Positions 36,342 to 41,378 of a DNA stretch of 41,378 nt are shown here, one piece after another. Under the pieces are notes generated by a model. That model saw only the letters and a program-made list of their open reading frames with translations. It did no database searches and had not been told where the DNA came from. Both the position numbers and the translations under genes were made by a program. Source of the DNA: Verrucomicrobiota bacterium (GTDB lineage: Bacteria; Verrucomicrobiota; Verrucomicrobiia; Limisphaerales; JACQFS01); NCBI GenBank assembly GCA_016199935.1, contig JACQFS010000031.1, positions 1-41,378 on the forward strand, given 5' to 3'. Every line of letters starts with the position of its first letter. Within the stretch, counting starts at the first letter, position 1.

Positions 36342-36353
36342 TTGTCCGGACAA
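36342..36353. promoter_or_regulatory. Perfect 12-bp palindrome upstream of the VOC gene
   Basis: TTGTCCGGACAA, 13 nt before the ATG at 36367. The half-sites TTGTCC/GGACAA recur in the tandem array at 37126-37459, where spaced versions (TTGTCCG-N3-CGGACAA) also occur. A protein-binding operator is possible; no T-tract, so not a terminator. Confidence 0.4.
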
Positions 36354-36366
36354 ACTCCAACCTCCC

Positions 36367-36864
36367 ATGAAAAAATCCGTTGATCCCATCCCCAAGGCGT
36401 TTCACTCCATCACGCCCTACCTCATCGTGCGCGGCGCGGCGGAGGCCATTGCGTTTTATCAGCGGGCCTTCGGCGCGACCGAGCGCTTCCGCATGAGCGC
36501 GCCGGACGGCAAGACCGTCGGTCACGCTGAGATCATGCTCGGCGATTCCATCGTGATGCTCGCCGACGAGATGCCTGCGCACGGTTTCTCCTCGCCGCTG
36601 TCGCTCAAGGGCACGCCCGTCTCGCTCCTGTTTTACGTGCCGGACGTGGACGCGGCGTTCGCGCGCGCAGTCGCGGCGGGCGCGAAGGTGCTCCAGCCGG
36701 TCGAGGACAAGTTCTACGGCGAACGCTCCGGCTGCCTGACCGATCCCTTCGGGCACCAATGGACGCTGATGACGCACATCGAGGATGTCCCGCCCGAGGA
36801 GTTGAACCGCCGCGCCGCCGCGTTCTTCGCGGAGATGGCGGCGGCAGAGAAGGCGAAGGGCTGA
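36367..36864 (+). CDS. VOC family protein (glyoxalase/PhnB-like)
   Basis: 165 residues, cytoplasmic. Two beta-alpha-beta-beta-beta modules of the vicinal oxygen chelate fold: YLIVRGAAEAIAFYQRAFGA ... HAEIMLGDSIVMLADE and LLFYVPDVDAAFARAVAAGA ... GERSGCLTDPFGHQWTLMTH. The pattern and length match the PhnB-like branch, which often binds small metabolites without a known reaction. It has an extra C-terminal helix (EELNRRAAAFFAEMAAAE). Confidence 0.9.
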   Translation: MKKSVDPIPKAFHSITPYLIVRGAAEAIAFYQRAFGATERFRMSAPDGKTVGHAEIMLGDSIVMLADEMPAHGFSSPLSLKGTPVSLLFYVPDVDAAFARAVAAGAKVLQPVEDKFYGERSGCLTDPFGHQWTLMTHIEDVPPEELNRRAAAFFAEMAAAEKAKG

Positions 36865-36882
36865 CGGCGACCCGACTTCCGG

Positions 36883-36982
36883 CGGAGCGCGGCGTTTACG
36901 CCGCTTCATCGTTCGCAAGCGCACCGGCAACCGTTGCCCCCATGCCCTTTGGACATCGAAGCGGCGTAAACGCCGCGCTCCG
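36883..36982. repeat. Twin-hairpin inverted repeat, 25-bp perfect arms
   Basis: Arms 36883-36907 and 36958-36982 are perfect inverted copies of 25 bp around a 50-nt centre. Each arm has an internal 7-bp hairpin with a 2-nt loop (36889-36904 in the left arm). The outward ends read GGAGCGCGG, the same head as the elements at 32481 and (as GGAGCGCC) 40178. Intergenic, downstream of the VOC gene. Confidence 0.92.
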
Positions 36983-37125
36983 TGCCATTGTGCGGACGCA
37001 CCAATGTCATGCGCCGCCCATCAAACCCATTGTCCCGCGCTCCCTGACGAACTGCGCCGTTGCGGGCAAGGCGTCCTGGCTGGAAAGGGGTTGCCGCCGC
37101 TTCGGATTGCGGTTTTGGCATTACC

Positions 37126-37459
37126 GATAAAGCTCTTTTGGCGACGAAAACAGCCTTTTTCACGCTGAAAACGGTCTTTCCGGCGACGGACAAAGGCTTG
37201 TCCGTGGCAAACAAGGTCTTGTCCGTGACGAACAAAGGCTTGTCCGCGACGAACAAAGGCTTGTCCGCGACGAACAAAGGCTTGTCCGCGACGAACAAGG
37301 TCTTGTCCGCGACGGACAAAACCTTGTCCGCGACGAACAAGGCTTGTCCGTGGCGGACAAGGTTTTGTCCGTGGCGGAAAAGGTCTTATCTGCGACGGAG
37401 AAAGCCTTCTCCGTGACGGACAAGATTGCTTCCGGGACGGGCAGAGTCCTGAAATGCGC
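37126..37459. repeat. Tandem array of sixteen 21-bp units with internal dyads
   Basis: Units start at 37126, 37146, 37167, 37188, 37209, 37230, 37251, 37272, 37293, 37314, 37335, 37355, 37376, 37397, 37418 and 37439; most are 21 nt, those at 37126 and 37335 are 20. The three central ones are identical (GAACAAAGGCTTGTCCGCGAC). Each core unit has a GGACAA..TTGTCC dyad. Translation in many frames gives meaningless 7-residue repeats because 21 is divisible by 3, and the 20-nt unit breaks the longest frame. 36983-37125 and 37460-37543 show nothing recognisable. Confidence 0.9.
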
Positions 37460-37543
37460 TCCTTCGGTGGTCGGCCGCCGGTCTGCGCTTGCCGAAAATC
37501 CATTTCCCTTCATGCTCCGCGCTCAACTGATTTCACATTGCCT

Positions 37544-40500
37544 ATGCGTTCCGCCCTCAAGCTTCTCCTTCCGGCTTTCCTGAGTTCCTGCTTCCTCCGC
37601 CCCGCACGCGCGCCGTTTCCCGAAGCTCACCGCCACGACGGCCCTCACCCCAGCCCTCTCCCGGTGGGAGAGGGAGCCTCGTCCTCAGCGCGCCGCCGTC
37701 CGGGTGCGTCCGGTATGGCCGCGCGCTGGATGCGTTTCCCCCTCTCCCACCTGGAGAGGGCAGGGGTGAGGGCCGGCTTCGCGATGGTCCTCCTCCTCGC
37801 GCTGCTCTTGCTGAACACTGAACACTGCCTGCTGAATACTTCCGCCTTCGCCGCGGAGGCGAAGCCCGCGCCCTTCGAGATGAAGGAGGGCGATCGCGTG
37901 GTGTTCCTCGGCGACACGTTCATCGAGCGCGAGCAGCATTACGGGTGGATCGAGCTGATGCTCACCACGCGCTTCCCCGAACGAAACGTCACCTTTCGCA
38001 ATCTGGGTTGGAGTGCCGACACGCCGGCGGGGGATTCGCGCTTCGGCCTGAGCCTGCTGCAAGCGGGGCGCGAGCCGGCGGACGAGGGCTGGAAGCAACT
38101 GGTCAAGCAGCTCGAGGACGCGAAGCCCACGGTGGTGTTTGTCGGCTACGGGATGGCGAGTTCGTTCGACGGCGAGGCGGGCCTGCCCAAGTTCAAGGCC
38201 GACTACAACCGCCTGCTCGACACCATCGAGAAGATTTCGCCGGGGGTGAGGTTTGTGTTGATGGCAACGAGAGGTGCAGAGCCAAACATGGTTTTTTGGA
38301 ACGACTACACCGAGTATAACGAACGTAATCGAATCTCAAAACTTTACGACGGCGCTATCGCCAGCATTTCAGAAAAGAGACAAGTTCGCTTCGTCACCTT
38401 CGTAAACGAAATGATGTCGATTCCATTCAATCCTCGGACCGACAACGGTATTCATCTGAACTCGGAGGGCTACACATGGACGGCGGCAACAATGAGGCGA
38501 GAATTGTTTACCGGCACAACAGTTGTCAGACCGGCGACTCCTGAAGAAGAAGCCCTCCGCGCCGCCATCCTCCGCAAGAACGAATGGTTCTTCCACCGTT
38601 CGCGCCCGGCCAACATGGCTTACATCTTCGGCTTCCGGAAACGCGAGCAGGGCCAGAACGCCGTCGAGATTCCCAAGTTCGACGAGTTCATCGCCGCCGA
38701 GGAGAAACGCATCGCGCTGCTCCGTTCGCTCAAGCCCGGCGTGACCGTGCCGGAGGTGAAGACGCACATCGGCAACCTCACCGCCAAGCACACCGAGCAG
38801 CCGCACCCGGACTTCGAGGTGGCCGACGGTTTCGAGGTCACGCTCTGGGCCGAGAATCCGCTCCTCAACAAACCCATCCAGATGAACTTCGATCCGCAGG
38901 GCCGCCTCTGGGTCGCCAGCTCGGAAGTTTATCCGCAGATCGAACCCGGCCAGGCCGCCACGGACAAAATCATCGTGCTCGAAGACACGAAGGGCGCCGG
39001 CCACGCCGACAAGGCCACGGTGTTCGCGGAAGGGTTGCTCATTCCCACCGGCATCGAGCCGGGCGATGGCGGGTGTTACGTTGCGCAGAGCACGGAGCTG
39101 TTGCATTTCAAGGACACCGACGGCGACGGCAAGGCGGACGTGCGGCGCATCGTGTTGAGCGGTTTCGGCACCGAGGACACGCATCACAATTTGCACACGC
39201 TGCGCTGGGGCTTCGACGGGCGGCTGTATATGAACCAGTCCGTCTATACGCGCACGGACACCGAGACGCCGCATGGCGTGGTGCGGTTGAAGGCGGGCGG
39301 GACGTTCCGCTTCGATCCGCGCGATCAGAAGATGGAAATCCTCTACCGCGGCTGGGTCAACGCGTGGGGGCACCAGTTCGATGATTACGGGCAGTCGTTC
39401 GTGACCGACGGCGCGGGTGGGCAGGGGATCAACTGGGCCGTGCCCGGCGCGACCTACTTCACGCTCGCGCCTGCGCGGCGGATGTTGCAGAGCATCAGCC
39501 CGGGGAACTATCCGAAATTCACGAGCATCGAGATCATCCGCAGCCAGCATTTTCCCGACGACTGGCAGGGCGACATCATCACGTGCGACTTCCGCGCGCA
39601 TCGCGTGGTGCACTTCAAGGTGTCCGATCAGGGCGCCGGTTACGTGACGAAGGAAATGCCCGACCTGTTGCGCACGACGGACGCGACCTTCCGCCCGCTC
39701 GACGTGAAGCTCGGCCCCGACGGCGCGCTGTATCTCGCCGACTGGAGCAACCCGATCATCCAGCACGGCGAAGTGGATTTCCGCGACCCGCGCCGCGACA
39801 AGGAACATGGACGCATCTGGCGCATCAGCGCGAAGGGGCGTCCGCTGGTGAAGAAGGTGGACTTCGCGAAGCTCAACAACACGGAGCTGCTCGACAAGCT
39901 CGTCACGCCAAATAGCTACGAACACGAACGCGCCAAGCGCGTGCTCGTGGAACGCGGCGCGGACAAGGTCGCGAAAGACCTCACCGCGTGGACGAAGAAA
40001 CAGAAGGATGAGAAGGCGCTGCTCAATGCGCTGTGGATGTATGAATCCTTCAACCAGCCGCAGTCCGCGTTGCTGAGTCAGCTCATCGTCGCGAAGGACG
40101 CGCGGATTCGCGCCGCGGCGATTCGGGTGCTGGCGAATCAAGCGGACCAGAAGCCCGCCGGACCGCGCCGCGCCGCCGGAGCGCCGAACTCCAGTTCGGC
40201 GCGTTACGCGGCAGCCATCCAACGCGTCGATCAGGAGTTCGGCGCTTGGAAATCCGCCGTCGCCCTCGCTCAACTCACCAATCTCGTGGACCCGTTCCTC
40301 GACTACGCGCTCTGGCTAACAATCAACGAACTCGCCGAGCCGTGGATTGCAGCGCTGAAATCCGGCGCGTGGAAATTCGAGGGCCGCGAGAACCAGCTCG
40401 AGTTCGGCCTCAAGGCCATCGAGCCTGCGCTCGCGAGCGAAGTCCTCGGCCAACTCGTCGGCAACAAAATCATCCCGCGCGACGGCTCCGGCCCGTGGAT

Positions 40501-41378
40501 CGAACTCATCGGCTCCGCCGGCACGGCGAAGGAACTGCGCCAGATGTTCGACCAGTTGCTCAAGGGCGAGTTCGTCGAGCCCGCCTCGCTCCGTGTTTTC
40601 GCCGCCCTCGGCGATGCCACGCGCCTGCGCGGCGTGAAGCCCGACGGCGAACTCGCGACCTTCGGCCCGATGCTCAAGGCGAACAACGAACGCGTCCGCA
40701 TCGCCGCGCTGCAACTCGCCGGCACGTGGAAACTCGCCCGGTTCACTCCGCAAATGATTCAGGCCGCCGGCGACGCGAAGACCTCGCCCGCCGTGCGCGC
40801 CGCCGCGTTGACCGCGCTCCGCGACATCGGCGGGCCGGGCGTCGTGAAGGATTTGCAGAAGCTCGCGGCCGAAACGCAGTCGCCGGAAATCCGCCGCGAG
40901 ACGGTCACCACGCTCGCCGGCTTGAATTTCCAAGCCGCCCTCCCCGCCGTCATCACAACGCTCAAGGCCACGACGAACGAGGCCGAGGCCGCGACGCTCT
41001 GGCGCGCGTTGCTCGGCATCCGCGGCGCGGGCGCGAAGCTCGCGGCGGAATTACCCAAGTCGGGAATCTCCGCCGACACCGCGAAGGCCGGCCTGCGTCC
41101 CGCGCGCGAGGGCAATCAGAACCAGGCGCTCGTGCAGGTGCTCATGCAGCTCGCCGGGTTGACCGTCTCCGACAAGCAACTCTCGCCCGCCGAACTCCAG
41201 AAGCTCGCCGCCGAAGCCCTCGCGAAGGGCGACGCCGCGCGCGGCGAACGCATTTACCGCCGCGCCGAACTCGCGTGCATGACGTGCCACGCCATCGGCG
41301 GCGCCGGCGGCAAGGTCGGCCCCGACATGACGAGCATCGGCGCGAGCGCGCCGGCGGATTACCTCGTCGAGTCGCTGC
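37544..41378 (+). CDS. PVC-type SGNH-propeller-cytochrome c fusion protein (partial)
   Basis: Open from ATG 37544 to the window end (1278 codons, no stop), so it is truncated. Order: signal-like MRSALKLLLPAFLSSCFL; a repeat-derived stretch (~33-77); a second hydrophobic segment from Met 81 (MVLLLALLLL ... TSAFAAEA); an SGNH-like domain from ~117 in which block I is GDT (123-125) instead of GDS, so the nucleophile is not serine; a beta-propeller of the 'putative membrane-bound dehydrogenase' type (~427-770, e.g. DPQGRLWVASS, DTDGDGKADV, GPDGALYLADW); HEAT-like repeats (~790-1190); and a heme c motif CMTCH at 1245-1249, as in Planctomycete cytochrome domains. Starting at ATG 37784 (codon 81) is a real alternative. 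Role inferred: periplasmic electron-transfer or sugar-oxidation component. Confidence 0.85.
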   Translation, partial: MRSALKLLLPAFLSSCFLRPARAPFPEAHRHDGPHPSPLPVGEGASSSARRRPGASGMAARWMRFPLSHLERAGVRAGFAMVLLLALLLLNTEHCLLNTSAFAAEAKPAPFEMKEGDRVVFLGDTFIEREQHYGWIELMLTTRFPERNVTFRNLGWSADTPAGDSRFGLSLLQAGREPADEGWKQLVKQLEDAKPTVVFVGYGMASSFDGEAGLPKFKADYNRLLDTIEKISPGVRFVLMATRGAEPNMVFWNDYTEYNERNRISKLYDGAIASISEKRQVRFVTFVNEMMSIPFNPRTDNGIHLNSEGYTWTAATMRRELFTGTTVVRPATPEEEALRAAILRKNEWFFHRSRPANMAYIFGFRKREQGQNAVEIPKFDEFIAAEEKRIALLRSLKPGVTVPEVKTHIGNLTAKHTEQPHPDFEVADGFEVTLWAENPLLNKPIQMNFDPQGRLWVASSEVYPQIEPGQAATDKIIVLEDTKGAGHADKATVFAEGLLIPTGIEPGDGGCYVAQSTELLHFKDTDGDGKADVRRIVLSGFGTEDTHHNLHTLRWGFDGRLYMNQSVYTRTDTETPHGVVRLKAGGTFRFDPRDQKMEILYRGWVNAWGHQFDDYGQSFVTDGAGGQGINWAVPGATYFTLAPARRMLQSISPGNYPKFTSIEIIRSQHFPDDWQGDIITCDFRAHRVVHFKVSDQGAGYVTKEMPDLLRTTDATFRPLDVKLGPDGALYLADWSNPIIQHGEVDFRDPRRDKEHGRIWRISAKGRPLVKKVDFAKLNNTELLDKLVTPNSYEHERAKRVLVERGADKVAKDLTAWTKKQKDEKALLNALWMYESFNQPQSALLSQLIVAKDARIRAAAIRVLANQADQKPAGPRRAAGAPNSSSARYAAAIQRVDQEFGAWKSAVALAQLTNLVDPFLDYALWLTINELAEPWIAALKSGAWKFEGRENQLEFGLKAIEPALASEVLGQLVGNKIIPRDGSGPWIELIGSAGTAKELRQMFDQLLKGEFVEPASLRVFAALGDATRLRGVKPDGELATFGPMLKANNERVRIAALQLAGTWKLARFTPQMIQAAGDAKTSPAVRAAALTALRDIGGPGVVKDLQKLAAETQSPEIRRETVTTLAGLNFQAALPAVITTLKATTNEAEAATLWRALLGIRGAGAKLAAELPKSGISADTAKAGLRPAREGNQNQALVQVLMQLAGLTVSDKQLSPAELQKLAAEALAKGDAARGERIYRRAELACMTCHAIGGAGGKVGPDMTSIGASAPADYLVESL
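37640..37774. repeat. Palindromic repeat in the N-terminal coding region
   Basis: Arms 37640-37662 and 37753-37774 pair over 22 bp with 1 mismatch. Each side also has its own hairpin (9-bp stem 37654-37662 with 37666-37674; 8-bp stem 37740-37747 with 37753-37760). It reads in frame as PHPSPLPVGEG-type peptide, a style familiar from repeat-derived peptides. It lies between two candidate signal peptides of the last gene. Confidence 0.88.
40178..40246. repeat. Palindromic element inside the last gene
   Basis: A perfect 10-bp hairpin with CC loop (40181-40190 with 40193-40202), and a 13-bp inverted repeat between 40180-40192 and 40234-40246. In frame, it encodes GAPNSSSAR at codon 879 onward, between two HEAT-like repeats. 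Homologous to the element at 32481-32530. Confidence 0.82.

Noticed and set aside
37126-37459. CRISPR array or a heptapeptide-repeat protein gene
   Set aside because: Units abut without spacers, so it is not CRISPR. The open frames arise because 21 is divisible by 3, they exist on both strands, a 20-nt unit breaks the plus frame, and there is no start signal.
38369-40273. 634-codon minus-strand open frame
   Set aside because: It is a shadow of the last gene, whose plus-strand frame shows propeller and heme motifs and continues to the window end.

Overview
This window is a high-GC bacterial chromosome segment. It carries the 3' end of rpoC, the whole str-S10-spc-alpha ribosomal protein block, and then an accessory region of secreted proteins, transport, peptidase and PVC-type genes. 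I infer Verrucomicrobiota, probably a Limisphaerales/Pedosphaera-like lineage. The reasons are the T5SS/PEP-CTERM-type repeat protein, the short Ig-like and C-terminal domains ending in FYR/YRV-type tails, DWPxFLGP PQQ-type propeller proteins, and a final gene with the Verrucomicrobia/Planctomycetes order (SGNH-like domain, 'membrane-bound dehydrogenase' propeller, HEAT-like repeats, CxxCH). No 16S or taxonomic search was possible.

Layout. 1-1773 is the rpoC 3' part, closed by a strong terminator. 2119-5598 is a secreted repeat-rich surface protein placed between rpoC and rpsL, followed by two palindromic repeat elements. 6116-24438 is an almost unbroken co-directional superoperon: rpsL-rpsG-fusA-rpsJ-rplC-rplD-rplW-rplB-rpsS-rplV-rpsC-rplP-rpmC-rpsQ-rplN-rplX-rplE-rpsN-rpsH-rplF-rplR-rpsE-rplO-secY-map-infA-rpmJ-rpsM-rpsK-rpsD-rpoA-rplQ, with a classic terminator after rplQ. 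tuf (normally after fusA), rpmD (L30, normally between rpsE and rplO) and adk (often after secY) are absent from their usual places. Most starts in the block lack a Shine-Dalgarno motif and have T just before ATG.

24718-36864 holds an MFS transporter, two PQQ-type beta-propeller paralogues, a small lipoprotein, an M20 metallopeptidase, a secreted protein with three exact-length 153-residue repeats, a tight minus-strand cluster (membrane protein, GNAT, zinc ribbon, lipoprotein, propeller protein), an SGNH esterase and a VOC protein. 36865-37543 is non-coding and repeat-rich. The last gene (37544 to the window end, partial) is a large PVC-type fusion protein.

The most unusual content is structural DNA. 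At least eight palindromic or twin-hairpin elements lie in 41 kb. Two of them sit in frame inside coding sequences (32481-32530 and 40178-40246) and are recognisably the same element: in the 27-nt homologous core all four differences form two compensatory base pairs. A third palindrome lies in the N-terminal coding region of the last gene. A separate 16-unit, 21-bp tandem array (37126-37459) carries one dyad per unit, with a covarying variant, and shares its half-sites with a perfect palindrome just upstream of the VOC gene.
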